Positions 34,808 through 47,767 are shown, counted from the stretch's first letter. The stretch is 64,000 bases of DNA from Gymnopus androsaceus JB14 (GCA_009733575.1 ML769485.1:124001-188000); one strand, 5' to 3'. A program made the numbers and translations. The notes: a model not told the origin generated them from the sequence alone.

Positions 34808-37173
34808 GACCACCCAAATGTCACTCTTTGGCGTATCTGTATTCTCGATTATTTTTACAGGCTGCTATGCTGGTCTGGCCACCTTATATCTTCTTCAGCA
34901 ATCTAATAACGCACGAAAACGAAATGACTGCCTCCTGGTCCTTGGTCTTTCCCCTTAATAGGTTAGCTAACGCTCTATTTGTTTTTCTTGCCTGGCGCAG
35001 AGCTATCGAGACTACTAAACACGTCGCACAGGCAATATACAATCTCTCATCGCAAGTCCTAACTGGATAACATACACCCAGTGGTATCAAAAGTACGGTG
35101 AGTCCAGTAACTTCTGCCTTTGAGTCCCCGCCCATCTTACATCCTATGATGAACGCTCTTCGCTAGACTCGGACATTGTTCATGTCAACATCGCCGGCAA
35201 CACGGTAATTCATACCTCAATACGCTGGAAGCCGCGACGGAACTGACTTGAAAGAAGGGGAGGAATATATTCCGGACGGTGAGTCTAGTTATAGAAATTG
35301 CGCAGCTTCATCGCACTGAATCGCTGTTTGCGGTAGACCTCATTTGACAATGCTAAGTGACTTGTGAGTATGCAGCGTATTTCCATGGACAATCAGACTT
35401 GAAATTCACATACCTTTTCAGAATGGGGTCAGTCTTCGATGAACTTCGCCTTTTCTTGCTCTCTGACTCTCGTCCCTTGGCTCATGATAAAGATGGAAGT
35501 GGGCCTTTGCTCTTATGCCTTATGGGCCTGAATGGAAAGCCAGTCGAAAACTGTTCGCTACCAGTGAGTTATATTCTTTTTTGTGGCGCTCGCGACTTGA
35601 CCTGGAGTCCGTCTGATCATATATTTCAAAGTGTTCAACCCGAGCGAATAGGAATCTTCATGAACCCCAAGAGCTTAAGGCGGCACGTATTTTTCTTCTG
35701 AAGCTTTACGAAACACCAGAAAATTTTGATAAGCTTTTGCGGAAGTGAGTACGAGATCGTCAAGTATAATGTACATTTTCTAATCGGCTCGTGCAGGATG
35801 GCTGGCTCAGCTATACTGTCCGTTGCTTATGGTTTCGACGTTGAAGCAGTAGCAGGACTCTGTTTACACTGACAAATGCTGAACGAGCAAACGATGGTTT
35901 TGTTATAGCAGCTGTACCTGGAACCTACCTTGTTGTGAGTCATTTCACTCCAAGTTCAAGCTTTTCTACTTCAGCCATAGTTATCCTCTGTAGGACTGTT
36001 TCTCGTGGTTAAAATACATGCCCTCTGGATGCCTGGAGCTTCATTCAAGCGTCAAGCTCGGATCTGGAAGAATGATATGGAGAAGTCGCTTCATGGGCCA
36101 TTTGATTCAACGAAACGCTCGATGGTAAGTAAGCAGATAGAGCTTCATCGACGGACCGGTCTGATTGGTGATTCTAGATTGAGGGAGGCAGTCTAGCTCC
36201 ATGCTTCGTCTCTCGGTGTCTGGAAAAACTTAATGATGGTGATACTGATTCGAGGCAGAAATGGATAATGAATCCTTGATCGAGAAAACGGCGGCGACCA
36301 TGTATATTGGTACGACGACCTCAGCCGTCATGATTATTACTGCTGCACGATCTAACGTTTTCGATCTTCAATTTCCAGCTGGTACTGATACTACCGTTAT
36401 CACTATTTTGAGCTTTATTCTCGCCATGATCAAGTGGCCCGAATACCAGAGGAAAGCACAAGAAGAGCTAGATCGTGTGGTCGGAAGCGAGCGTTTACCC
36501 GATTTTTGGGATAAGGAGTCTCTGCCTATGTTCAAGCCATTGTCAACGAAGTTTTGAGGTATGTCCTTCCCACTTGTACCTTTTATCCTATTCGGCTGTA
36601 ACAAAGCCTTTTAGGTGGCAGCCTGTCACTCCACTTGGTAAGTACTCATCCATCTACACTTCCTCATCCTCTCTTGATCTGCATTCATTTTGGTAGCATT
36701 CGCGCATCAATGCACAGAAGAAGACATGTACAATGGCTATCGTATCCCGAAAAATTCGACAGTTCTACCCAATGTTTGGTAAGTTCGTTCCATATAGCCA
36801 AGTTACATCATTCCCATGCTTGGATAGGGCAATGTTCCACGATGAAAAGAACTTCGCGGACCCTTACACTTTCAACCCGGATCGCTATATTCGTGCTACC
36901 GACAGACAATTAAACCCAGATGTCCTGGAACCTACAGCTGGTTTCGGGTTTGGTCGCAGGTACGTGCAGCTTCCGAAAAATGGATTGGTGCTTGACGAGA
37001 GTTGTAACAGAATATGCCCTGGCATGCACATGGGTCTCTCCGAAGTATGGATTACAGTTGCCTCTATGCTAGCAGTGTACGATATCTCGAATGCCCTGGA
37101 TGAAAAGTGGCCAGCCTATTATCCCGACTGGAGACTACATATAACCGCTTGCATAGGTGTGTTGAATCCTTGA
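34808..37173 (+). pseudogene. Cytochrome P450 monooxygenase pseudogene
   Basis: Successive plus-strand segments match a fungal P450 in order: a membrane anchor from the ATG at 34808 (MTTQMSLFGVSVFS), WITYTQWYQKYG near 35065, NIAGNTVI, QELKAARIFLLKLYETPENF near 35670, MAGSAILSVAYGFDVE near 35800, WMPGASFKRQARIWKNDMEK, the I-helix AGTDTTVITILSFILAMIKW near 36380, NEVLR, FHDEKNFADPYTFNPDRYI and the heme loop FGFGRR...ICPGMH near 36946-37030. The heme loop is split by extra sequence that may be an intron. Frame changes by single-base gains and losses occur at several places (for example near 35240 and 36030), together with a missing Pro-rich hinge base. Intact, such enzymes oxidise small molecules at the ER membrane. 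This copy is very probably dead. Confidence 0.8.
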
Positions 37174-37989
37174 ATTATTTTACAGGTTCTCATTAGCGGA
37201 ACTATAGCCGTCCATACCCGTTCAAATGTACCTTCAAATTACGATCACCCGAACGTCTAGATTTAATTCGAACCGCTGTCGAGTTTGTGGATGGAAATAG
37301 CTCAAAGGCCAGCTATGTGCGACGACTTAAATTTCCCTCATTTTCTACTTTTATTTAATTTTCAGCTATATCCGATTGTGAACCTTCCCTGCTTCGACAT
37401 TTGCGTTCCTATCTATGTCCTGGACTCACATGTGATTCCTCCGATCTCTTATACTCATTGGTGACACGCTTTTTGTACCAAAATGGTGAATTAAATCTCT
37501 TTGTCGGCCCACGTATTTGAAGCTCCGTCGCGGACAGTTCAAATCTGGTTCTCATAAAGGTCCATAGCACAATCCAAATACCAGTCTCTCCTTATATCAT
37601 ACAGTAATGTACATAGGGGCCTCCCACCTGAGACCTGCAATCCCAGAGCTCTTTGAGTAGTATGTACAGATATAAAAGGCTATCTGAATATAATGTGATC
37701 ATTCATCTGGTGAAATAAATGGCCAACTGGACATGAACTCTCGTTCTCGAGTGTCAACCTGAGAATGAAGAAACTCGAGTTTTACTGAACAGCAACGTAC
37801 AGATGGGTCTGCATGTGGAGAGTGTTGAGCATTAATATCATAATCACCTCCATCCGCCCTTGTCTTTATCCCATCAGAACTGGTGTAGAAGACCTTCAGC
37901 TGGCGGGATCCTGAATTAATTGTAAGACCTCTCAGTGAACCCTCAGTCTGAGGATTTTCAACTTGAGGCAACTTTGTAATGTCCAACTT
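37174..37989. other. Intergenic region, no gene supported
   Basis: The 3' flank of the P450 remnant. A minus-strand frame at 37699-38094 overlaps the F-box fragment and has no independent support. Confidence 0.35.
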
Positions 37990-38245
37990 GTTCCTGCTCC
38001 AAGTCTGTTTCATCTCACAATCGATGGTTCCAACATACCGCCGCCTGAGCAGAGTCCCATAACTTTGAATTCCCTTGCACAAGTGCAGCAGCACAACCTT
38101 AGGCTCCTCTACACACTGTACATAGTATAGTCTCTTCCGAAGTTCTGCTACCGAAACAGGGTCTTTACCTCACATTCAGTGGTTCAGCCTCCAGCAATAA
38201 GGAATTCATGGATATGGTATTATAGAGATGGTACAGTGTTTGCTG
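37990..38245 (+). pseudogene. Fragment of the F-box gene's 3' coding end
   Basis: The sequence matches 44310-44520 in the same orientation, sharing agagtcccataac, ctgctaccgaaac, cattcagtggttcagcct and aaggaattcatggatatggt with a few changes and small indels. It carries stops and lacks the rest of the gene. It abuts the left edge of duplicate block copy 2. Confidence 0.75.
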
Positions 38246-38267
38246 CAAGCCTGAGTACTGTATCCAA

Positions 38268-40890
38268 CGCGGTATAATTTTTAATAAATACTTTTTTATT
38301 TTGATCATCATAGTACGAATATCTACCATACTACTATGAAAGTATACCAATCATGTTGTGACGACGAAGAAAACCATAGCCCATGCGGAAGCTAGAATTA
38401 GAAAGTGATACAGTGAACATGGTTCTTGCATGGTTCACGCCAAAGGGAGCCATTTGACATGCGGAAGGTAGAAAGAGAAATGGAAAGCAAACTGCAGAAT
38501 GAATACCAGTCGTGGATGAAGAACACTATCGTAAGTGGAATTGCGAAAGGAGCTTGGTGAATGTATGTACCGATCATGACAACGAAGAAAACCGTAGCAC
38601 ATGTGGAAAGTATGAGAACCAATAAGTAGAATAAATACAGGTCATGACAAGCATGAACATGGAGAACACTACCGTCAAAACGGCGAAGAGATGTAAGCAC
38701 CAATCATGCTAGAAGATGAGCATTCGGAGGCTATAAGAAATCCAGAAAGCAGATACTTGAGATGGAAGGCGGTTAGGATGACAAAGGTTCATATACCCAT
38801 GAAAATCGAAGGACATGAGAAGCTAGGACCATGTTGAAGGATGAACAATGATTGGACAAAAACACAGACCTTGGTTGGTCCACTGTCCAAATGCGAGGAC
38901 AGACGGAAAACTGAGAAAAGATAAATATACGTATATGCGCAATGGATATAAGATAAGATGCATGACAGAAGTGGATGGGAGAGAATGAAAGAAGCATGAT
39001 TGGGTCGCAGGTAATTCTATGGCAAGCGATGGGAGCAAAGAATGTTATCCAAGCTGAAGTCAGGGTGTTGGAGAGGAGATCTGGAACCACAATCACCTCT
39101 CTTCACAGGTCCTCTTTCTTCTGACACTGACATAGACATCATGACCCATACATCCGAGAGCACTTAACCCCAAGGACAAGTTGGAAAATATATGGGCGCA
39201 ATGTATCCAGTCCACAGCATGGGATAATACATCACTGCAGGAAGGTAGTGATGATTGACCATATGTGTGAATGTGATTATGTTCCAGCGACTCCGAGGAC
39301 GACGAGGGCACCTTTTGCTAGGGAAAGTTGGATTGCAAGGAACTACTGGAGGATATGAAGGAACAGGAGAATAACGTTTGTTTCCAGGATATATCTTGTA
39401 GGTGTTAAAAGTGGGCTTGTTGTTGTTGTTGATAGTTGTATATTTGTCCCCATTGACTGCCTGATATGCGCCACCATTGATAGTGAATTTTTTACTCCCA
39501 CTGAAGAGGGCCCCGCCACCAGGTTCGTTAGGGGTGGTCAGTGAAGGCTATGATGGTATGCGGAAAACACTCAGTATAGAAAAAGGACATGAAAAGTGTA
39601 CATACTTACCTGAGGGCAAGGTTCAGTTTTCAAAAATTCTGCCTCATTCTCCAAGTCATCACCAATGTCCTTTTCCGAGTCATGCATTGAGGGGTCTTCC
39701 TCGTCCTTGAAATCATTACACATGCCCTCTTGATGTGCAAGACTATCATGATTCTTGTTGTTGGGCATGGAGTCAAAATCCGACATGACATCCTCGGGGT
39801 TAACTTTATCTCTGCTGCTGATCATAGCCAGTTGAGAAGACTTGCTCCCCATACATTTCTTGTTCCTTGCCTCCTTGTGTGCGTAATGATCAGGATGCAT
39901 TTGTGCGCGTTCCTTCTTCTCTTTGGCCGGCTCCCAAGATTGCATCTCTTTGGGTATCAGCGACTTCTTCTGCTGAAAGAGATCTACTTGACCGCCGCCT
40001 GAGGATTCACACAGAACACTTCCGATACTGGCCGCAATTATGAGCTCATCTTTCCTTCGGTCTGTGCCTGCGCGCGGAGGAACATACAACTGTTGATTTG
40101 AGTCACTGTAAGCAAACTAATATGTGTAAAATGAACGAACGATCGCTTACCATCGCGAAAGAGTATAACTGTCTCAAACTCTTCTAGCAAGATTTCCAGC
40201 TGTTCGGTGATAACTTTTTGCTTGGTTTTCCTACTTTGCAGAAAGCGTCCAGTACTACTCGGACTTAGTACATTATTTGCGATGTACTCGATGGTCCGCC
40301 GGAGCGTGCTGAGCTCAGAAAACGTCACTTGGTATCATTGTAATCAGAAAAATGATTGTACTCGATGTTCCGCCAGAGTGTCCACGCTTGGACCCTATCC
40401 GATTGATTATCGATATCGTAACCCTCGAGATTCGCCAGCGTCCAAGTGCTATCTATCATACGATAGATGTCGTCCAATATCCGTCGATGTTCATTGAGAG
40501 GAATAATGCTATCCTGTTGAGACGAATGCAGTTGTCAGTTCAATCTTCTCTTCCGAATATACGAGCCTACTTTGGTCAAAGCCTTCAATTGCTCCAACAG
40601 TATTTTCAGAGTGAATTCATCCTGCAGTAGATCAGAGATAGTAGGAGTCTGTTGGCTGGTAGAAGCGCTAAACATGGAATGTTCCAATCGGATTCGTGCG
40701 GAACTCGACATAGTAAAGCACCGAGTTAAACAAGCAGTAGCTAGAGAGAGAGAAACTTTAGGTAGCGAGAGAGTACAGGGGATTGTAGGGTCGGACAGCA
40801 AAGGAGAAGGAAAAGAGAGCTGTGGAATAGCTGTAGAGTAGAAGAACACAGGCGCTACAGGCGTCAATTGCCGTGGCACAGTGATGATTG
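38268..40890. repeat. Direct duplicate block, copy 2
   Basis: It matches 29366-31385 in order and orientation, with additional material at about 38400-39090 in the 3' flank and a local insertion near 40310-40390. It contains the second HMG-box gene copy. Confidence 0.75.
39164..40711 (-). pseudogene. Paralogue of the HMG-box/FTIxGG gene, probably frameshifted
   Basis: Exons corresponding to copy 1 are 40711-40571, a region 40513-40151, 40089-39610 and 39547-39164. The HMG box is weaker (YVPPRAGTDRRKDELIIAAS, then PKEMQSWEPAKEKKERAQMH) and has a short deletion. The last exon has LFSGSKKFTINGGAYQAVNG, then an Asn-rich stretch and the same aromatic end. The first, third and fourth exons keep phase. 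The second contains an internal stop near 40330 unless a 53-nt intron is used, and its 3' end is out of frame by one base relative to copy 1 (VILFRDG instead of IYSFAM). It may be inactive or carry an assembly indel. Confidence 0.55.
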
Positions 40891-41689
40891 ACGAGGAGCT
40901 TACGGTGTCAAAACCAGAGGCAATAGCATTAGCAGCAGAAGATACAAAATATATGGCGAGAAGATGACTCGGAGAACCTACTTGTTCAACACTGCAAGCG
41001 CCTTACCTGGACATGGCAGCTTGCACGAGGATTCGGGAATCTGTGATGAAACCCATGAGGCAAATGTTAGGTCACATAGGATCGTATTCCCGGGTAGGTC
41101 ATATAGGAGATCGTATTCCCGGGCCAGCGAGCATTCAGAATCAAATATGTGGCCGCGTGGCAGTATGAAATTATGAATTGTACTAGGTGTATACTAGCGC
41201 ACTGTGCTAGATCTGGCCAGAATGATTCGCTGAGAACTTAAAGGGCAATCAGCGCAGGACGCAGGACGACAGGGAAAAGCAAAGATGTGGAGGATACTGT
41301 AAAGAAGAATCTGAGACCTGAAAACTTTGAAGCCGAGTGAGGAGTACTAAGAAAGAATTACGCACCAGATACGGCTACCCATCTACACTACATCAACAAT
41401 TCAATGCCGCGGCGTCTCCTTGAAAATTCCGGAGGTTGAAACGGTCAAGTTGACGAGACTATAAGAGGAATGAGACAGTTAACCGAATGAACTGGCAATT
41501 CAGTGACAGGAGTCGCCTAGGATCCAACCGTAAGCATGTTGTCCGGCTTGGGAATACTAGGTGACTATTACCAGTCGAACAAGGAGCAACTCAGAGCATC
41601 CTGTGGTCCAACCAGAATCTCGGTTATAGAACGTCCCGTACATTTCTATCGTTCGAATTCCAACTACCAATACATTACTCTTTACCCCC
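40891..41689. other. Intergenic region, no gene supported
   Basis: A short direct repeat (gatcgtattcccggg) occurs near 41081 and 41110. No coding structure is evident. Confidence 0.35.
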
Positions 41690-42560
41690 TCCTCAGACAG
41701 CCCCTCCCCTGTGCTCTTCGTCCTCTCCTTCTCCCTCACAACCCCTGCAAACTCTCTAAACCAGCCCTTCCCGGCTCTCCCCTCATCTCCTACATCACCT
41801 TGGAGTAGGAAAGCCATACTCACTGGAAAGAATACTGTGCCCCCAGCATGCCGAATAGTGCTGAAGCATGCGGAATTTCTAAGGGGTTGCAGGAGGAGAC
41901 AGCGTCTGCGATTATATATATGTTTGTCGATGAGGGGATTTCAAGTGGGTATTGTTGGGCCCGGAGGAGAGAGAGGGCTGTTTGGAGAATGCAGGAGTGG
42001 GCTGCGTTCATAATAAAGGGGGTTAGATGTAGCCTTGCAAGATAGTATAGGAGCTATTAACCTACCTCGATATCCATAATCACAATATCTTCGGTCTAAC
42101 AGTGTTAATAATAATGCCCCTTACTTGGGGGACATTGGAGAGAGAGGCGAGGTCGATGTCGGGGTCGGTTGGGTCGGATGCTATATCGTTAGAAAGAGAA
42201 TTCGGAGAGAAAGAGGGAGAGAGAAAGTAAGATTAGGTTGGTTAGTCGGGTGGTTAAGAGGACGCGCACTTTTATAGCATTCTGAGAACTAGAACCCAAA
42301 CAACTTCGCGAATTTGAGCATCTTGTTGTGAGTCGCTACTACATGTTCGTAGCCGTGGATTTCAGAACCTATGTATATGGACTTTTATTAGAAGATAGCA
42401 GCGATATCACAACTGATACTGATACGAACGAATGTCGCAGATGAGGAAAACCGAAAACATAATGAGGAGGGCAGCTACCCGAGCCTGAGTTACAGGTACA
42501 GCTCTCCTGGAATCGGTATAGGTGCTTGGTTTGCAGGCGAAGTAGCGGTGCACTTCCATC
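41690..42560 (-). pseudogene. Isochorismatase-family hydrolase remnant
   Basis: Minus-strand pieces in family order are ARVAALLIMFSVFLICDI, GYEHVVATHNKMLKFAKLFG, DPDIDLASLSNVPQ, IVIMDIEAHSCILQTALSLL, IYIIADAVSSCNPLEIP and AFLLQGDVGDEGRAGKGW. These follow the cysteine-hydrolase fold of ISOC1/YcaC-type proteins, with the catalytic Cys expected in AHSC. At least one stop (after KLFGF) and frame changes near 42300 and 41860 prevent one reading frame even with likely introns. Substrates of the family are diverse and often unknown. Confidence 0.6.
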
Positions 42561-42581
42561 GCATTTTCTCATACTATATTG

Positions 42582-42600
42582 CACGGTTCAGTGAACCGTG
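42582..42600. repeat. 19-bp perfect palindrome
   Basis: The arms CACGGTTCA/TGAACCGTG surround a single central G. It is near the presumed 5' end of the isochorismatase remnant. It could be a dimeric binding site; no protein can be assigned. Confidence 0.5.
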
Positions 42601-42840
42601 TGCGTTTGGGATATGGAGAAAGAGCAGGGACAACTCGTAGCCTGCTGACAGCAACGAACAGGCTGCGGGTTGTGGGTTTCGTACGCGTCTTCGGGATTTT
42701 GGGACATGCTTCGAGCGTTTAATTGAGTTTTGATCTTAGAAACAAGCTCGAGCGAAAGATTCGGAAGGAGCGCTAAACGCTCTGCTAAACCAGGCGCTAG
42801 TTTCCACGATAGGAGTCACTTCTCTCTCTTTCTTACTCTC

Positions 42841-44723
42841 ATGGAAATGCTCTCCGCCCTCTCCGATATTGATTTGATATGTCTCGTGTTTTTCTCCGTG
42901 TTTTGTATGCTTTGTATACTATCATTTTTTGAAGCACTGTGTTCGACGGTAGCTAAAGGCGATTTCTCTAATAGAGTGAGTACCCAGCTACCCAAATTCC
43001 ATTTGCCCTATCCTTGACGGCTATAGATCTTTGTGCAACACTAGCCAATGGCTCCGAGCTCCTTTTAAACTGGATGCCCTGGCGAACAACCCGGCCTAGA
43101 TTTCGACGACGTACCAAGGATGTGGACTTTTCGGCGGTAGGCAGAAGACTACTCTCGGAGCATGGAACAGCCATTGAAGCCGAGGAGGAAATATTTGCAA
43201 CGCTTGCTCTCATCGAACAAGACCTTGATGATTGCAAAGCTGAATCTGATTGTGTCCAAGCCAAAATCCACCGTCTCCAATCCGAAATTCGGCCCCTTCA
43301 TTTCCGCACCATTGTCCTCGAATATGATCGCCAGCGTCTGGAGCGACATAAAGCCCGTTTGCGTTCACTTCGTTCGCCCTTCCGCCGACTCCCCAATGAA
43401 CTCGTTCTCCTAATCTTCACTTTCGTGTGCGATATGAACGAGCTCACGTCAAGAAAGCTCGTGAGTATGCCCACACTGAATATCAGTGCTGTCTGTTCCC
43501 ATTGGAGGGACCTCACAGATCATCTCCGGAGCTCTGGTCGGTTATACGCCTTAGAATGGGCCCAGCTCCTTGTGATCTTCGCCTTTTGGATTTCTACCTT
43601 CATTCTTCACAACAATCCCCCCTTTCTCTTGAATTCGTGGAGCAAAAACTCGAGACACTGGAGCCGCATCATTTAGCCGTTTGTACAGCTATTGGCAGAT
43701 GCAGCCATCGCTGGAAGAAGCTCATTGTAATGTGGCCAAATACATACAACGCTTTGATGACACATAACCCCACGACTTCCCAGTGCTTGAGGAGCTCAAA
43801 TTGAGCGCAGTCTGGCACAACGCCTCATTGCCTCTTGACCGCTTTCCATAATGCACCCAATCTGCGGTCGCTTTCTGCTTGGATCGGGGACGTCCAGATC
43901 CACAAATTTCCGTGGAAGCAACTTACGACCCTGGTTGACATCGGTCAGTGTGATGCGGCAATTGGAGAAGTCTTTAAAAGATGTTCTAATCTCAGGAGTT
44001 GCACTTTCAAGTTAGAAGCGGTATGGCCTTTAAAGCATGTACTCCTCCTGTCACGGTTGCTTCTGTGGAAAAGCTAACGCTTGAACTTCTGCAATCTGAA
44101 AACGCAGCAAATGTGTTCTTAGAATCAATCACTTGCCCCTCGTTGAACTCTCTTCTCATCGGAAATCGCTCTTACAGGTATCCATGGCCTAAATATGAGC
44201 TGAATGCTTTCTTATCGCGTTCCTCTTGTTACTCACAACCTTTCACATCAAATCTATACCACTCCCAGACTTGGATCTCATCGATCTTCTCCAACGTATT
44301 CCTACTCTCCTTCATCTCACCATCGATGATTCCAACGTACTGCCGGAGAAGAGTCCCATAACGCTGCACTTTGTGCAAAGTCTGTCCGCCTTCCCTCGCA
44401 CAACATCCGCTACAGTCTCCTCAGTTCTGTTACCGAAACTGCAGAGTCTTTGCTTCACGTTCAGTGGCTCAGCCTTCAGCGATAAGGAATTCGTGGATAT
44501 GGTATTATCGAGATGGTATCCCCGAGAAGCTTACTCTGGTGGAGATAAATGTTCAACGAGGTCTGAGGGAGAAATCACCTCTTTGCGCTCAGTCGTCATG
44601 TGGTTCAAAACCCGATGTATAGACAAGAAGGTTTACAAACCTCTGAAGCATCTTGAAGAGACTGGTATGAGGGTGGTCATTCGTTCAAGTTGCTCGTCTT
44701 GTGCCCATATTTCGCTTTGTTAG
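42841..44723 (+). pseudogene. F-box protein gene, frame interrupted
   Basis: After a possible first exon from the ATG at 42841 and an intron ending near 43025, the frame to 43676 encodes a coiled coil (EEEIFATLALIEQDLDDCKA) and an F-box, RLPNELVLLIFTFVCDM to SAVCSHWRDL, near 43385-43520. Downstream LRR-like pieces continue in shifting frames: KLIVMWPNTY, LPLDRFHNAPNLRSLSA-like sequence, QLTTLVDIGQCDAAIGEVFK, VEKLTLELLQSENAANVFLE and LLQRIPTLLHLTIDDSNVLP, ending at 44723. F-box proteins bring substrates to SCF ubiquitin ligases, and large families are common in Agaricomycetes. Frame changes near 43555, 43680-43830 and 44030 suggest decay, though some could be introns. The 3' part is copied at 37990-38245. 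Confidence 0.65.
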
Positions 44724-44868
44724 TTTGTGTGAATACATAGTTGTCCTTTTTTCTCGCCAGCGCTGCATGTACATGTAACGCACCATCCTCGAGTTCTGTG
44801 CCAATTACATTTACATACTGTCTGTATAAAACCCAAAACTCATAAGTAAACATAAAAGAACAACTTCA

Positions 44869-46274
44869 TCAAGGAGAAGCCCAAGACCAACCCAAAAACC
44901 CCGCCTCCCTAAAATCTCCCACCGCCTTCGCCTCCTTCTCTCGATCTTCCTCACTAATCTTCCCTTCCTGCACTTTCCTCCAGACTCTCATACAATGATG
45001 CACCTCCTCCGGCGTACTCACTCCCACCACAAGCGGAACATTCAAATTTCCATCTCCGCTTCCACACCTCCGAATCGCATACGCCAACGCCATATCAACA
45101 AATTCCTCCCCGTGCTCAACTCGGGCTTTTGTGACGACCTCCCGTAGTCCCTCCGGCGCAGGATGCCAACTCGGTATCGACGGCGTGAGCAACCCCATGC
45201 TGAACGGGGACGCACCGACGAGCTGTTTGACCTTTGCGCAGTGACGCAAGGGAGAAGCAAAGTCTGCGAAGGTGCAGTTTTGGAGGGAATTGTGGGAATA
45301 AGAAAGGAGAACGTCGACTGGTTCGTACGGTGGGTTGTGTAGAATAAGAAGAGCGATTCGGAGCAGAGTTGGTAAAGGGTAGCCTTGGACGAAGATATGT
45401 TAGAGCGGGCGATAGAACATCAGTCGGCTGAGGGAGATACCTGTAATACCAATATTCCTAATCAAACCCTCGTCTTTCATCTTCCTCAACTCCCCAAAAG
45501 CATCAAGCACCTTCTGGTCGCCCTCACCACAAATCCTGCTTTCCATACCTTCTTCCAACCCATACGATGCTTTCTCTTCCGTCAAAGCCAACGCATGGTT
45601 CCCCGTTTGCTTTCCCAGTACTGGGGTGCAAACAAACTCAATATCATGCAAGTATACTGTATCGAGGTAGTCCGTTTGCAGACGTTGAAGGCTCTGCGTA
45701 ACACTGTTCCGGATTGTAGCGGGTGAATAGTCGAATGTGGTTGCGCCGAATCGACCGCATTTGGTCATCTTTAAAGATTATTCATTCACATTGGATGTAC
45801 GAATTGAAGATGCACATAGACGTAGACTTACCAACTGATAGGATTCTCTCGGAAACTCGTCTTGTACCGCTTTCAGGGCGTTCCCAAGCACGACTTCCGA
45901 AGGTCCGTAGTATATGGAGGTATCGAAAGCCCTCAAACCATACCTATCCATAGGAATCGGCTCTTAGGCATGGCACTAGCTGGAGCCTTCTCACCTTAAC
46001 GCAAGACGTACCAAACGCATAGGCGCAAACCCAGCCAGATGATCATTGCTGTTGTACTGATTGCTGAAAGTGCCAGCTCCGAGGATCAGACTCGGGAGAT
46101 GAAGTGGGTTCAGATGCGAGTCGAGTGCTGTCTGATGAAACACATGCGTTATTATTTTCAGTTACAGTAGTAGATGGAGCTTACCACCTGTGCACCAGGA
46201 ACAGCTTTATCTTGATCTTCATCTGGTGCAACATCTTGAGGGACAATCAAGGTGATTGGGACCGGTGCAACCAT
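44869..46274 (-). CDS. Aldo/keto reductase, D-arabinose dehydrogenase-like
   Basis: Minus-strand exons 46274-46185, 46131-45995, 45943-45832, 45768-45441 and 45383-44869 give 393 residues with no break. The TIM-barrel start LPSLILGAGTFSNQYNS is followed by the catalytic motif RAFDTSIYYG (Asp and Tyr), TKCGR with the active-site Lys and YLHDIEF with the His. GLIRNIGITG and a C-terminal region with VPLVVGVSTPEEVHHCMRVW for cofactor binding complete the fold. The arrangement resembles fungal Ara2-type D-arabinose 1-dehydrogenases and L-galactose dehydrogenases, which make aldonolactones on the way to erythroascorbate using NAD(P)+. Substrate is inferred from the family. All four introns are 51-63 nt. 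Confidence 0.88.
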
Positions 46275-46626
46275 GCTGATGAGAGGCTAGTTGTTGGACC
46301 TTGGCTGTTGAACGTTGAACAGGAAAGAACAGGAAAGCAAGACGGAAAGGGAAAGGGGAGATTCAGATTTTCAGCCATCGTGGTCCAGGATCTAATCGAT
46401 CAGCGACCGTCAGTGGTGAACGGACCTGAGACCGGACCGCTCCAAACGCAACGATGAACGATGAAAGGCACAACGATGAAAGGCTTGAAGTAGCTCTGTA
46501 GACAAATACGAATATAATAGTTATACAAATATACATTTATGGAGTGTTAATTACAGCAGAAGCGCAGTCATTGTCAAGAAAGAAAAGAAAAGCGTCCACG
46601 TCCGAGACTCGAGATGGATTCATAAA

Positions 46627-47109
46627 CTAGATTTTTTCTCTTATCCACCTGGGAGCGTATCAGCGTTGAAGTAAAGCATGTAATACCACCGAAACGTACC
46701 GTTCGTCAAATTTCTGGTTTACTTCGAGCATCTTCGTGCCCTGGTTCGGTTTGATATTGTTCCAGGGAGTGGGGTTTGCTTTTGTCCATTGAACTAGAAG
46801 GAAAGGCGGTCAGCTGCAAGACTACGTAGATACGGAAGCAGGTACTCACTCGTGGGACCCATAGCAGACCGAACCAAGCAAAAGGTACTTCCTGAAACGA
46901 TAGTACCGACAATGAACCAACTATAACCAACGCAAAGTTGTGTGAGCATAACGAGTGAGGGAGATAAGGTATTGACAGCCGTACATCGGTATAGCCTACA
47001 CAGAAACACAGCTCGTCAGACACAGAAGATAACGAGAAGAAAAAGGTCAACAGACCTCAACGGCAAACCAGTTCTTCATAAAATATCTGCGGAAATTGCC
47101 CGACGACAT
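46627..47109 (-). CDS. NDUFA4/MLRQ-like (B12D) respiratory subunit, copy A
   Basis: Minus-strand exons 47109-47056, 46995-46985, 46920-46850, 46793-46700 and 46639-46627 give 80 residues. The protein begins MSSGNFRRYFMKNWFAVEAI, has one membrane segment (WFIVGTIVSGSTFCLV), then SAMGPTIQWTKANPTPWNN and ends EREKI. This is the layout of the B12D/MLRQ family, small inner-membrane subunits linked to complex I or IV. An 11-nt micro-exon is required, and the same micro-exon exists in copy B, which supports the model. Confidence 0.8.
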
Positions 47110-47767
47110 CGTTGGTAGAAGACGGTCAAGTGGTAGTAGGTGGGTTGCTTGCAAGTTTGAGTAGACTCTTTAGTGGTTGGGTATGTGAAGACTGATAGGG
47201 ACTCGGGGAGTAATGTCTACGAATAAATACCATACCGCCAACGTCCAGCGCGCGTCAACATCAGAACGCCTAGCCCTCAAAAAGGCCGTGCAGACCACTT
47301 CCAGGCTAGCCCGAGCGGTGGAGCATTTCCTGGACCCTAGTCGACCGCTTCCAGCGGGTTCCGGATAACGGTCTGGATCCATCCCGCCTGTGCGATTCGG
47401 GAATCGAATCGGAATATTTCTTTTTCAAGTTTGATAAATAAGAAATGGATGATAAATATTAAGAATCATGGTTCCTCTTATCTCCAGCTGTGTATCGAAA
47501 GTCTTAACTTGGAATGTGGTTATTGGGTACGGCGAGAATGCCCGGAAGAACACTGTCGAAGGTAATTGCAACTTGGGCGTCTCTGTGGAGGACTAGTGCT
47601 CATTGGGATGATTTGTAGCGTTGAGGAGCGTTGGATAGAGCTGCACGTTCACTGACTGGATCCAACCAATGAAAAACGATATCAGGACTCTTCGATTCCG
47701 AAAGCTGTAGTACAGACGACATAGACAAAACGACGACTCTGCTTTAGTAGGATTCCTGGGTTGGCAT

